Shown here: piece by piece, positions 1 through 11,485 of the stretch
How the letters are laid out: each line of letters opens with the position of its first letter
How positions within the stretch are numbered: the stretch's first letter is position 1
Assembly (NCBI RefSeq): GCF_040358255.1
Contig: NZ_CP132938.1
Coordinates: 2,666,001 to 2,730,000, forward strand
From: Tunturibacter gelidoferens
Lineage (GTDB): Bacteria > Acidobacteriota > Terriglobia > Terriglobales > Acidobacteriaceae
Length of the DNA stretch: 64,000 bases
Reading direction: 5' to 3'
Notes under the pieces: model-generated
Told to the model about the DNA's origin: nothing
The model's database searches: none
What the model saw: only the letters and a program-made list of their open reading frames with translations
Position numbers and translations under genes: made by a program

Positions 1-71
1 GCAAGCAAGGCCTCCTGTGGGTGTGATGCGTTGAGGGTGGGAAACGGGCGATTGCAGCGGTGGGACGACAG

Positions 72-162
72 CAGATCCCCTTCGGGGATGACAACGAAGA
101 ACGGCAACTGCAACGGCAAGGGCAACGGCAGATTCCTCCGCTGGCGCTGCGGAATGACAACC
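72..162. repeat. Two REP-like hairpin units
   Basis: Two units share the frame CAGATYCC...GGRATGACAAC. The first (about 72-95) has an ATCCCC/GGGGAT stem closed by a TTC loop. The second (about 129-162) has an ATTCC/GGAAT stem. Between them CAACGGCAA-like words repeat. No convincing gene occupies 1-217. Short hairpins of this kind between genes resemble REP elements; that these are a genome-wide family is inference. Confidence 0.5.
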
Positions 163-217
163 AAAAAAGCGGAACGACAGAGCGACAGCGAGAGAAGCGG
201 CAAAGGGACGTTTTGGG

Positions 218-544
218 TTAGTAGCGGGGGATGGCTGGGTCGATGGTGCGGGACCAGGAATCGATGCCGCCGGCCAGGGACTGGACGTGTTCGAAGCCTT
301 GATTACGCAACCACATAGTAACGCTGAGGGAACGGGCTCCGTGATGGCAGAGGACGACGATGGGGGCGTCGGGGTCGAGTTCGGTGTGGGCGCGGGAGGG
401 GATCTCGCCCATGGGGATGAGGGTGGAGTCGGGGAGGTGGGCCGTCTGGTACTCCCAGGGCTCGCGGACGTCTAACAGGAGGGGGGAGTTGGGCTGCTGG
501 CGGAGGGCGGAGAAGGCTTCTACGGTAATTTCGGGCTCTAACAT
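218..544 (-). CDS. Rhodanese-like domain protein
   Basis: A single-domain rhodanese of 108 aa, probably cytoplasmic, of the GlpE/PspE size class, which carry sulfur as a cysteine persulfide. The domain opens with LLLDVREPWEY and the active loop reads CHHGARS, with the catalytic Cys first. The motif GFEHVQSLAGGIDSW near the C-terminus is typical of the family. I chose the ATG at 544 because the protein then begins MLEPEITVEAF, right at the fold. An in-frame GTG at 580 would add 12 residues. Neither start has a good Shine-Dalgarno sequence. The gene is divergent from the sigma-54 regulator downstream. The sulfur acceptor cannot be told from context. Confidence 0.85.
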   Translation of the reverse strand: MLEPEITVEAFSALRQQPNSPLLLDVREPWEYQTAHLPDSTLIPMGEIPSRAHTELDPDAPIVVLCHHGARSLSVTMWLRNQGFEHVQSLAGGIDSWSRTIDPAIPRY

Positions 545-764
545 GGTTTCAAGGATATCCTTAGAGATGGCGTACGGCACAGGTCCCGAGACGGGGCCTG
601 GGCGAGGATTGAGTTAATGGAGTCGGTTCCGCGAAGCGTGCCGGGCTGAGGATGTGATTGAGCAGGGTGCATCCTGTTTGATAAGCTCTCGAATTTAATT
701 GCGGACGGTGGCTGCTTTGGAGACTGTCTTGGGTTCGACTACTGGTTTTGGTTTGGAGAGTGTG

Positions 765-2210
765 TTGGAGAAGGTACTGATTGTTGAAGATGAGGTTCAT
801 GCACGGAGTGGCCTGACGGAGCTGATTGAGAGCTGGGGCTATAGGGCTGAGTGCGCGGCGGATGGCATGGAGGGTCTGGAGAAGGCGGTGTCGTGGGCTC
901 CCGCGATCATTGTGACCGACCTGAAGATGCCACGGATGGATGGGATGGAGCTGTTGAGCAGGATTGGCGAGCTGCCGCAGAGGATTGCGGTGGTGATGCT
1001 GACGGCGCAGGGGTCGATTGAGTCGGCCGTCGATGCGATGCGGATGGGGGCGTACGACTATATTCCGAAGCCGGTGGACCCGCATCGGCTGAAGACGATT
1101 CTCCATAATGCGAGTCGGCAGCGGGAGGCGGATGCTGAACTGGAGGCGACGGGTCGGCAGCTAAGGGACACGGGCGTGCTGGGGCCGATGGTTGGGTCGT
1201 CGCCGCAGATGGTGGATATCTTTTCGATGATCGAGAGGATCGCTCCGTCGAATGTGTCGGTGCTGGTGACGGGTGAGAGTGGGACGGGAAAAGAGCTGGT
1301 AGCGCGGGCTCTTCATGACCTGAGTGCGCGAAGGCTGAAGCCATTTGTGGCGGTGAACTGCGCGGCGATTCCGGAGACGCTGATCGAGAGCGAGATCTTT
1401 GGGCATGAGAAGGGCGCGTTCACCGGGGCGCTGGAGCGTCGCGCTGGCTGCTTTGAGTTGGCGGAGGAGGGAACTCTGCTGCTCGATGAGATCGGCGAGA
1501 TGCCGATGGCGACACAGGCGAAGCTGCTGCGGGTGCTGGAGGATCGGAAGCTGAGACGGCTGGGAAGCAAGATCGAGACGCCGGTGGATGTGCGAGTGGT
1601 GGCGGCGACGAATAAAGATCCGGAGAAGGCTGTGGCGAGTGGGGAGTTGCGTGGGGATCTTTACTATCGGCTGAATGTTTTTAATATCCAGATGCCTCCG
1701 CTGCGGGATCACCTGATGGATGTGTCGGCGATTGCGGAGAAGATGATCGACGATATGAACGAGCGGCATCACTGCACGGTTGCGGGATTGAAGGATTCGC
1801 TGATGACGCGGCTGGAGAGCTACAAGTGGCCGGGCAATGTTCGGGAGCTGCGGAATACGATTGAGCGGGCGGTGATTCTGGCCGGGTCGGGGATGCTGGG
1901 GATTGAACATCTGCCGCCGCACTTTGGCGAGCCGGGATTTGCTCCTCCACCTAACCGGGTTGGCGTAGTGGAGGCTGCTGCTGCGCAGATGGCGCACTTT
2001 GAGGACGGTCAGCGGCGTCTGGATGAGTCGAACTCGGTGCGGGTGGAGGTGGGAACGACGGTGGATGAGGCAGAGAGGCAGCTGATTCTGAAGACGCTGG
2101 TGGCGACCCATAACAACAAGACCAAGGCCGCTGAGATTCTGGGGATCAGTTCGAAGACTCTGCAGAATAAGCTGAAGGAGTACTCGAACGCTGCTGCTGT
2201 GACGGAGTAA
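765..2210 (+). CDS. Sigma-54-dependent response regulator (NtrC family)
   Basis: A 481-aa bacterial enhancer-binding protein with three domains. The receiver domain has acidic residues in IVEDE, the phosphorylatable Asp52 in VTDLKMPRMDG, and the conserved Lys in YIPKP. The AAA+ domain has Walker A GESGTGKE and the sigma-54 contact loop GAFTGA, so it should activate Esigma54. The C-terminal Fis-type helix-turn-helix reads KTKAAEILGISSKTLQNKL. A GGAG at 755-758 sits 6 nt before TTG 765 (GTG 762 is the alternative), and this start places the fold at residue 3. A much longer TTG start at 699 is less likely. It is followed after 2 nt by its kinase. Regulated genes are unknown. Confidence 0.93.
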   Translation: MEKVLIVEDEVHARSGLTELIESWGYRAECAADGMEGLEKAVSWAPAIIVTDLKMPRMDGMELLSRIGELPQRIAVVMLTAQGSIESAVDAMRMGAYDYIPKPVDPHRLKTILHNASRQREADAELEATGRQLRDTGVLGPMVGSSPQMVDIFSMIERIAPSNVSVLVTGESGTGKELVARALHDLSARRLKPFVAVNCAAIPETLIESEIFGHEKGAFTGALERRAGCFELAEEGTLLLDEIGEMPMATQAKLLRVLEDRKLRRLGSKIETPVDVRVVAATNKDPEKAVASGELRGDLYYRLNVFNIQMPPLRDHLMDVSAIAEKMIDDMNERHHCTVAGLKDSLMTRLESYKWPGNVRELRNTIERAVILAGSGMLGIEHLPPHFGEPGFAPPPNRVGVVEAAAAQMAHFEDGQRRLDESNSVRVEVGTTVDEAERQLILKTLVATHNNKTKAAEILGISSKTLQNKLKEYSNAAAVTE

Positions 2211-2212
2211 CG

Positions 2213-4165
2213 ATGCGGCTGAAGACGAAGCTGGTGCTTGCGGCAACGGGGTTGACGTTTGCGATCGTGCTGGTGCTTTCGGCGCTGTTCGTAAGCGAAC
2301 TGCTGCGGCAGAGGATCGAGCAGACGGCTGCGGCGAACGATGTGCTGGTGCATGAGGTCTGGCTGGAGATGCGGAAGGCAATCGAGACGGGGCTGCGGGC
2401 GAATCCACCGGTGGACCGAAGCGATGAGGCGCTGCATGCGGCGGTGGTGGATGCGCTGAGGAGTCATACGGCGCTGATCGAGGTGATGAATACGATCGTG
2501 CGGTACTCGCCTACGGTGCAGGACGTGAGTGTGACGGATGCCCACGGAATGACGCTATTGAGTACGGATCCGGACGCGGTGGATCAGCCGTCGGTGTTTC
2601 GGTTCAGCCTGGCGAGTGTTCAGAACGGGCCGATCCCGCGGCAGATGAGAGTGGTGTTTGGCAAGCCGCGAGTGCTGGATATCTCGCAGGCGTTGCAGCG
2701 GAACGGGGATCCGTTTCTGGTGGTGCACGTTGGGGTGCGATCGACGTTTTTGAAGAACTCGTATGAGCCGTGGTTATTGGATGCACTGATCTTTGCGGCA
2801 CTGGCGGCGCTGGCGGCGATGTTGTCGGCTGGGTTGCTGGCGAATGTGGCGTTGCGACCGCTGGAGGCGATCAGCGCGCGGCTGGAGAGCTTGACGTTGG
2901 CAGGGGGAGCGATTCCGGAGAAGTTGCTGGAGAGTCGGAATACCAGAAGCGACGCGGTGGTTCGGGTGACGAAGACGCTGGATCGCCTGGGAGAACAGAT
3001 GCGAACGCAGGAGGCCGGGTATACGGCGCTGCAGGCGAATCTGAACCAGATGCTGGATACGCTGCGCGATGGAGTATTGCTTTTTACGGCGGATCGGCGA
3101 GCGGTGATGGTGTCGGATGCGGTGGCTTACTTTCTTGGGGCTCCGTTGAACGAAGATCACGAAAAGCTGGTAGGGATGCGGCTTGAAGAGATCTTTGCGC
3201 CGGACAGCGTGCTCGGAGAGGCGGTGCTGGAGGCGTTTGCCGAGGGCGGGCAGGTGAGTGCGCAGGCGTTGACGCTGGAGGATGGGCGGCAGGTGCAATT
3301 CTCACTGGACCGGATCGACGACAAGTTGGCAGGGGTGGGGAGTGTAGCGACGCTGTTGACGCTGCGGGATATGGAGTCGGTGGCGCAGTTGGGGCAGGAG
3401 CTGGAGGTCGCGAGGAGGCTGGCGGCGATTGGGAGGCTGACGGCTGGGGTGGGGCACGAGGTGAAGAACCCGATCAACGCGATGGTGCTGCATCTGGAGC
3501 TGTTGCGCGGGAAGCTGGCGCCGGGCGGGGCGGAGGCGTTTGGCGGAGCGCAACGGCACGTGGAGATTCTGGCGGGCGAGATGCAGCGGCTGGACAGAGT
3601 GGTGCAGACGTTGGCGGACTTTTCGCGACCGATGGAGCTGCATCTGCGGGAGCATGATCTGAGGCAGGTGGTGGGAGTGGTGATGGACCTGACATCCGCC
3701 GAGATGAAGGAAAATCGGGTGCGGGTGGTGGTGGAGGCTCCGAAGGATCCGTTGATGGTGAGGGTGGATGCGCAGCTGATGCAGCAGGCGCTGCTGAACC
3801 TGTTGCTGAACGGTATGCAGGCTATGCCCGAGGGCGGGGCGATGGTGGTGCGGATGCGGCGGGACCACCAGTTTGCAGTGGTGGAAGTGATCGATGAAGG
3901 AGAGGGTATACCTCCGGAGCTATTACCGCGTATCTTCGAACTGTACTTCACCACCAAACCTAAGGGCAGCGGAATCGGGCTGGCGATGACGTACAGGATT
4001 TTGCAGCTGCATGGCGGAGCGATGGAGGTGCGATCCAATGCCGACCCGAATTCGGTCGAGCGGGGGACGACCTTTACGTTTCGGCTGCCGGTTGCGGCGG
4101 GAGTTGGCGGCGAGAGCAGGAAGGCCGCAGGAGCAGTTCACAAAGAACTAGGGGAACGGGTTTGA
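2213..4165 (+). CDS. Membrane sensor histidine kinase partner of the sigma-54 regulator
   Basis: A 650-aa histidine kinase. Transmembrane segments lie near residues 7-29 and 187-212 and flank an extracytoplasmic sensor region of about 155 residues. A HAMP-like linker (213-265) and a PAS-like segment (about 278-385) follow. The H-box is AGVGHEVKNPINAM with His415. The ATPase has an N-box near 526-538, DEGEGIPPE (561-569) and the G2 box KGSGIGLAM (584-592). The ATG lies 2 nt after the regulator stop and the stop overlaps the next start, so the three genes are probably translated as one unit. The signal sensed is unknown; the periplasmic region has no family I recognise. Confidence 0.93.
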   Translation: MRLKTKLVLAATGLTFAIVLVLSALFVSELLRQRIEQTAAANDVLVHEVWLEMRKAIETGLRANPPVDRSDEALHAAVVDALRSHTALIEVMNTIVRYSPTVQDVSVTDAHGMTLLSTDPDAVDQPSVFRFSLASVQNGPIPRQMRVVFGKPRVLDISQALQRNGDPFLVVHVGVRSTFLKNSYEPWLLDALIFAALAALAAMLSAGLLANVALRPLEAISARLESLTLAGGAIPEKLLESRNTRSDAVVRVTKTLDRLGEQMRTQEAGYTALQANLNQMLDTLRDGVLLFTADRRAVMVSDAVAYFLGAPLNEDHEKLVGMRLEEIFAPDSVLGEAVLEAFAEGGQVSAQALTLEDGRQVQFSLDRIDDKLAGVGSVATLLTLRDMESVAQLGQELEVARRLAAIGRLTAGVGHEVKNPINAMVLHLELLRGKLAPGGAEAFGGAQRHVEILAGEMQRLDRVVQTLADFSRPMELHLREHDLRQVVGVVMDLTSAEMKENRVRVVVEAPKDPLMVRVDAQLMQQALLNLLLNGMQAMPEGGAMVVRMRRDHQFAVVEVIDEGEGIPPELLPRIFELYFTTKPKGSGIGLAMTYRILQLHGGAMEVRSNADPNSVERGTTFTFRLPVAAGVGGESRKAAGAVHKELGERV

Positions 4166-4740
4166 AGGGTACGAGCAACATTACGCAGAAGATCGCATGG
4201 ACGGCTCTCTGGTTTGGTTTGGCGATGGGGATGGCGGGATGCCGGCATAAGCCGCAGCTTGCGCCTTTGCCTCCGGTGATGGCTCCGGTGGCGCTGGAGG
4301 AGATTCCGGAGCCGGATGATCTGCCGATGGTAGAGGCGCAGACGGAGAAGCTGCCGCCGGTGCCGGTTTCGACCGACGCAGGGAAGCTGAAGCGGAAGAA
4401 GAAGACGCCCAAGGTTGTCGCGCCATCGGAACCGCCGCCGGAGACGCAGGTGGCCAGCGCCGCTGCGGGACCGCCGTCGCCCGATGCCGCGGTTGGTGCG
4501 TTGACGGCTGGCGGAGAGACGAACCCGCAGACGAAACAAGAGGCAGAGGACCTGATTGCTTCGATCGAGAAGAGGCTGAATGGTCTTCCTGCGGCAAAAG
4601 TGGAAGAGCAAAAGGCGCAGGTGAGTAAGGTGAAGAACTTCTGGAAGGATGCGCAGGATGCGCTGAAGTCCGGCGATGCTGAAGGAGCCAAGACGCTGGC
4701 TACGAAGGCTAAGTTGTTGCTGGATGATCTGGAGAAGTAA
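4162..4740 (+). CDS. Proline-rich lipoprotein coupled to the two-component system
   Basis: A 192-aa exported protein that starts at TTG 4162, overlapping the kinase TGA (4163-4165), with AGGGGA six bases upstream. A hydrophobic segment (about 11-24) ends in a lipobox-like MAGC with Cys27. A Pro/Glu-rich, Lys-rich linker spans about 35-115. The last 65 residues are charged and probably form an alpha-helical hairpin, from KQEAEDLIASIEKRL to LLLDDLEK. I recognise no named family. Tight coupling suggests a job in sensing or as an envelope effector of this sigma-54 system; that is inference. Confidence 0.75.
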   Translation: MKGTSNITQKIAWTALWFGLAMGMAGCRHKPQLAPLPPVMAPVALEEIPEPDDLPMVEAQTEKLPPVPVSTDAGKLKRKKKTPKVVAPSEPPPETQVASAAAGPPSPDAAVGALTAGGETNPQTKQEAEDLIASIEKRLNGLPAAKVEEQKAQVSKVKNFWKDAQDALKSGDAEGAKTLATKAKLLLDDLEK

Positions 4741-4857
4741 CGAGACACTCGTTGTTCCTTTATCAGATCTGTCGGGCGATTTCCGCTGCTGTTGCGAGGT
4801 TGCAGCCGGCGCATCTTTAGCTGCGGCAAAGTCGCGGCGCTTCGAACAAACACGAAG

Positions 4858-4885
4858 TTGACACAGTTGCGACAGGGATTATAAT
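4858..4885 (+). promoter_or_regulatory. Near-perfect sigma-70 promoter of the cupredoxin gene
   Basis: TTGACA at 4858-4863 and TATAAT at 4880-4885 are both exact consensus hexamers, separated by 16 nt. They sit 54 nt before the ATG at 4940, predicting a leader of about 45-50 nt. A consensus promoter predicts high basal transcription of the cupredoxin gene. Confidence 0.8.
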
Positions 4886-4939
4886 TCCCGCCGGGCTCCG
4901 GGCCTGCTCCCCCAAAATCTATATTTTCAAGAGGCGATC

Positions 4940-5944
4940 ATGAAATCGAGAGACTCGATGTTTCTGTCGCTGGCGGCGCTGTCGGCGCTGTCGGTTTGTA
5001 TCCCAGGTAGCGTTTATGCCCAACAAGACTGGAAAGCGGTGTTGGGCGGTCAAAGCAAGGATATGGGTAGGCTGGCTATCGCCTTTCTTCCCAACGAGCT
5101 TTGGATCCACGAGGGCGATAACATCACCTGGACCTCCGGCAGCGGTGAGATTCATACGGTGTCATTCCTGATAGCCGGTCAGGCATATACCAATTTCATG
5201 GTGGGTTGTCCGGGGTACTCGCCCAGCGGCACGAGTTTCGATGGCTCGAAGTGCGTGAGCACGCCTCCGTTGGTTACGGGGCAAAGTTTTACCGTGAACT
5301 TCCCTAAACCCGGCAACTATAGCCTTGTCTGTCTGGTCCACCCGCACATGACTGGGGTCATACACGTCCTCGCGGCGTCGGCGACTCTACCGCACGATCA
5401 GGCCTTCTACGACGAGCAGGGGGCGGAGCAGCGAAAGAGTCTGCTCACCGATACGGACAACCATAGGGACATGGATGACATGCTCTCAGCACACGTGCTG
5501 GCAAACAAGAACGGCGTGACTGCCGGCGTTGGAGAGATGAACGTGACTGGCGCTGGATTTGAGTCGCTTTCCGTTGTGCGTTTTCTGAAGGGAACGATTG
5601 AAATCCGCAAGGGAGAGACGATCGAGTGGACCAATCTAGACCCGGCTTTGCCGCATACGATCACCTTCGGAAAGGAGCCGGCGAATCCCATTCCTCCGTC
5701 CGGCAATGTGCCCATAACTCTGGATGCGGACGGCGTATTGCATGCAACGATCAGTTCGCAAGGGGACAACGTTCATTCGGGCTTTATTGTCGCGGCGTCG
5801 GAAAACCAGGTTGGCGTGCCACAGTCTCCTCCGGGCAATACGCGTTTTCGCATTACCTTCACGGAGGCGGGGACATACAACTACATTTGCGCGCTGCATG
5901 ACAATCTTGGCATGGTTGGCAAGGTGATTGTCCGGTCCTATTAG
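4940..5944 (+). CDS. Secreted protein with two cupredoxin domains
   Basis: A 334-aa protein with a signal peptide (cleavage near VYA-QQ, residue 27) and two plastocyanin-like domains. The type 1 copper ligands appear twice: His72 with Cys131, His134 and Met137 (CLVHPHM), and His239 with Cys317, His320 and Met325 (CALHDNLGM). It should bind two blue-copper sites in the periplasm or outside the cell and carry electrons or store copper. AGAGG precedes the ATG by 6 nt. It is monocistronic behind a strong sigma-70 promoter and is followed by a hairpin. No multicopper oxidase lies alongside, so the redox partner is unknown. It differs from nitrite reductase in lacking a type 2 copper site that I can see. 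Confidence 0.85.
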   Translation: MKSRDSMFLSLAALSALSVCIPGSVYAQQDWKAVLGGQSKDMGRLAIAFLPNELWIHEGDNITWTSGSGEIHTVSFLIAGQAYTNFMVGCPGYSPSGTSFDGSKCVSTPPLVTGQSFTVNFPKPGNYSLVCLVHPHMTGVIHVLAASATLPHDQAFYDEQGAEQRKSLLTDTDNHRDMDDMLSAHVLANKNGVTAGVGEMNVTGAGFESLSVVRFLKGTIEIRKGETIEWTNLDPALPHTITFGKEPANPIPPSGNVPITLDADGVLHATISSQGDNVHSGFIVAASENQVGVPQSPPGNTRFRITFTEAGTYNYICALHDNLGMVGKVIVRSY

Positions 5945-5974
5945 CAGACTGACAGCGAGTCGGCGGAAAAGCTG

Positions 5975-6036
5975 GTTAGCGAGTCAGCAAGTCAGCGGAG
6001 TTCTTGCGCTGGGCAACTACTTGCTGACTCGCTGAC
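5975..6036. terminator. Large stem-loop between convergent genes
   Basis: Arms at 5975-5992 and 6019-6036 are complementary at 17 of 18 positions, around a 26-nt loop. There is no long T-run. It lies between convergent cupredoxin and secA genes, so a shared terminator or transcript-stabilising structure is likely. The core GCGAGTCAGC recurs in part at 5954-5960 and 6045-6056. Confidence 0.55.
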
Positions 6037-6060
6037 GGATTTATCGCTGACTCGCTTGAG

Positions 6061-9105
<3,045 letters not shown>

Positions 9106-9234
9106 AACGGTATCCTTCGGGGCGCACTTAATCCCAAATACTAGTGTAACTGGTATGGGTGGCGCGGTTGGAAGTGAAGTTGGCCGTTGGAGATACGGCG
9201 AATCTGAAGCGCGCGGGTGCCAGGGATCGAACGG

Positions 9235-9789
9235 CTAGGATTTCGAGCGTACGTAGACCGGATCGCGCTTGAGGTAGGCGAAGCGATACTTGGCGTCTTG
9301 TCCTGAGGGCGCGCAGAGGTGGCCGGTGAAGGGAGCGCGGAGGGTCTCGGTGCCGAAGGCTATGGCTACGAACGCCGGGGAGAAGCACTTGCTGTTGTCG
9401 AAGACCTCGCCGGAGACCCAGTGAAGTTCGCCGGTCGCCTCGGCGTTTGCAGGAATCGCGACGGGCAGAATCACCGGGCCGGGGTGCATGCCGGGCGGGG
9501 TTTCGATGGAGATGGGGAGTTTGGTGTTGGAGGCGTCTTCGAAGGCCAGGGTTGGGCGGCCGGGGACGGTGCAGGTTTGCGCACCGATGTTGCGGAGGAC
9601 CAGCAGGGTACCGGACTGCGACATGCCGTCGAAGTTGCTGCCTTCGCCGTCGAAGGAGAGCGAGAGCTGCGCGGCGGTGCAGGCCAGCAGGGTGGATGCG
9701 GAGGGCAGCGGGGTCGCACTCGCTGAAGATGCGAGGATGAGGACCACTGCGACGACTACATAGACCGCGTTTGAGGCTGGTTTGGTCAC
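9235..9789 (-). CDS. Secreted DUF4232-type protein
   Basis: A 184-aa protein with an N-terminal signal peptide (about 1-25, ending near SASA). The mature part begins CTAAQLSLSFDG and contains the GTLLVLRNIGAQTCTVPGRP pattern of DUF4232, an immunoglobulin-like fold of unknown role often found in exported proteins. Four cysteines may form two disulfides. The start is GTG 9789 with no clear Shine-Dalgarno sequence, so the exact start is uncertain. The gene lies upstream of secA on the same strand, 129 nt away, with no sign of co-transcription. Confidence 0.75.
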   Translation of the reverse strand: MTKPASNAVYVVVAVVLILASSASATPLPSASTLLACTAAQLSLSFDGEGSNFDGMSQSGTLLVLRNIGAQTCTVPGRPTLAFEDASNTKLPISIETPPGMHPGPVILPVAIPANAEATGELHWVSGEVFDNSKCFSPAFVAIAFGTETLRAPFTGHLCAPSGQDAKYRFAYLKRDPVYVRSKS

Positions 9790-9947
9790 TGCGAGAATTT
9801 TAGTCTTTCTTTGCTGATCTGTTGAGATGTTTTCCGATGGTTGTTCGATGCGCGTGCCATTTCGATGAGCGGTCGAAGCGGTGTGAGCGGCTTCCTATTA
9901 TTGACCAGGGGTGTGAACCGAGTGTGACGGTTAGGACAGTGGGGCGG

Positions 9948-10487
9948 CTAGGACAGCCTATGGCCAGAGTCGTTCAGGTCAAGGTCGGAGCGCTCGAAGA
10001 CTCGTTGGAAGAAGGTGCGAGTGACGAGGTATCCGCCGAGAAAGCCTTCGACGATGAAGAAGACGAGCAGAGCGGCGGCAAATGGGACCAGTTTGGAATC
10101 GTCGCCCATGCCGGCAGCGACGAAATGGGATGCTGCGCCGAGTCCGTGAGGCAGGTCTTTGAGTTCGACCAGACCGACGCCGACGAGGAGTTTCGTGAGC
10201 CAGTCGGAGATCTGCTCGATGTTGGTGTTGGCAGAGAGGCCGGCGTGGGACTGCGTGGCGTCGGTCGCTGAACCAGTTGCGGCTCGGGGGATGCCGAAGA
10301 CGAAGCCAAGGAGCGACCCGACGGCGAGACAGGCGAGGGTCCACATGAGGGCCGCAGCGGGCTTTGGGACTTTGTAGAGGAGTACCGTTATCAGGCCGCT
10401 CGTGATGGAGCCGACGACTAGAACTCCGGTGAGCCACAGATCACGATCAATACCAAGCCATTGCTTCGAACGAAGAGAATGGATCAA
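9948..10487 (-). CDS. Conserved membrane protein, function unknown
   Basis: A 179-aa membrane protein with transmembrane segments near 16-38, 46-66 and 133-155. The most conserved-looking parts are LLGFVFGIPR after the second helix and NTNIEQISDWLTKLLVGVGL in the loop. I have seen this pairing in unnamed proteins, but no function is known to me. The start is TTG 10487, with GAGG 9 nt upstream and an in-frame TGA two codons before it, so no longer start is possible. It is divergent from the DUF4239 gene across 225 nt. Confidence 0.7.
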   Translation of the reverse strand: MIHSLRSKQWLGIDRDLWLTGVLVVGSITSGLITVLLYKVPKPAAALMWTLACLAVGSLLGFVFGIPRAATGSATDATQSHAGLSANTNIEQISDWLTKLLVGVGLVELKDLPHGLGAASHFVAAGMGDDSKLVPFAAALLVFFIVEGFLGGYLVTRTFFQRVFERSDLDLNDSGHRLS

Positions 10488-10582
10488 ATGTCAGACCTCA
10501 CGGCGAGCGTGTCTTTTCCGTTGGGCTGGTGATTACGTCACCGCTAAGGAAGAGTTGGAGAATGATAGCGCATACGGTTTTA

Positions 10583-10594
10583 GGCGAATTCGCC
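10583..10594. promoter_or_regulatory. 12-bp perfect palindrome in a divergent intergenic region
   Basis: GGCGAATTCGCC is a perfect palindrome about 96 nt before one start and 118 nt before the other of two divergent membrane-protein genes. It could be an operator, but 12-bp palindromes also occur by chance in GC-rich DNA. Confidence 0.25.
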
Positions 10595-10712
10595 GGGTTG
10601 TGTGTAGCGCTTCGGTGCGTCGGTCGGAGAAGGCGTCTTGAGAATGGTGTGATGCGAGGGCGGGATGTAGTCTGATTGGTCAGTTGCAGGTTCCTTTGAG
10701 GAGAACGCTGAA

Positions 10713-11477
10713 ATGCTGAGTTATGTGCAGAGTAGTTCTCTGGTCTTCCTGGCTTTGCTGGTGTCGGTGCTGCTGGTGCTCCTGCTTAATCGGGTGTGGC
10801 CGATTCCGCATCGCAAGCTGATCAATGATGTGACGGGGTGGCAGCTTGGAATTCTGGGGACGACGTATGGGGTGATTCTGGGCTTCATGCTCTATACCGT
10901 CTGGATCGACTTTCGCTCTGCTGAGATCAATGCGACGCAGGAGGCGAGCTCGCTGCTGACGGCGACGAGAGTCGCTTCGGCTCTGCCGGCGGCGGAGAGA
11001 GATGCGTTTCGTGCGTTGGGCATGAAGTATGCCGATGCGGTGATTCACCAGGAGTGGCCAGCGATGCAGCACCAGGAGGAGAGCCGCGCGGGAGAGTTGA
11101 TCGAAGTGGATATGTGGAAGTTGCTGGGGACAGTGAAGGATGCGGACGCTGCGAACAGTGTCGACCATCTGACGCGGGTGCTGAGTGAGCTTTCGGAGAG
11201 ACGCAGCCTGCGGGAGGAACAACTTCGCGTGAGGCTCCCGATTGTGTTGTGGATTCTGTTGTTGGCGGGTGGTGGGGCGACGGTGGGGTCTTCGTGCCTG
11301 CTGGGAAATGACAACAAATGGCTGCACTATTGCCAGGTGTTGGCGCTGACGTTCGTGGTGGCTGTGACGCTGTCGGCGATTGCAGACCTGGCACGGCCGT
11401 TTGAGGGGTCTGTGTCCGTGAGCCCGATTGCGTTTGAGCGGGCGCAGACGATTATGCAGATGGATGTTGCCCGTTAG
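10713..11477 (+). CDS. DUF4239 (bestrophin-like) membrane protein
   Basis: A 254-aa membrane protein with four predicted helices: about 8-27 and 43-62 at the N-terminus, and 176-196 and 206-228 near the C-terminus. The motif LARPFEGSVSVSP after the last helix is the hallmark of DUF4239, sometimes called bestrophin-like. The central region is soluble and helical. A bestrophin-like ion channel role is only a proposal from fold similarity. GAGGAGA lies 9 nt before ATG 10713. It is convergent with the MFS gene, with only 8 nt between stops. Confidence 0.8.
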   Translation: MLSYVQSSSLVFLALLVSVLLVLLLNRVWPIPHRKLINDVTGWQLGILGTTYGVILGFMLYTVWIDFRSAEINATQEASSLLTATRVASALPAAERDAFRALGMKYADAVIHQEWPAMQHQEESRAGELIEVDMWKLLGTVKDADAANSVDHLTRVLSELSERRSLREEQLRVRLPIVLWILLLAGGGATVGSSCLLGNDNKWLHYCQVLALTFVVAVTLSAIADLARPFEGSVSVSPIAFERAQTIMQMDVAR

Positions 11478-11485
11478 ATGTGGGG

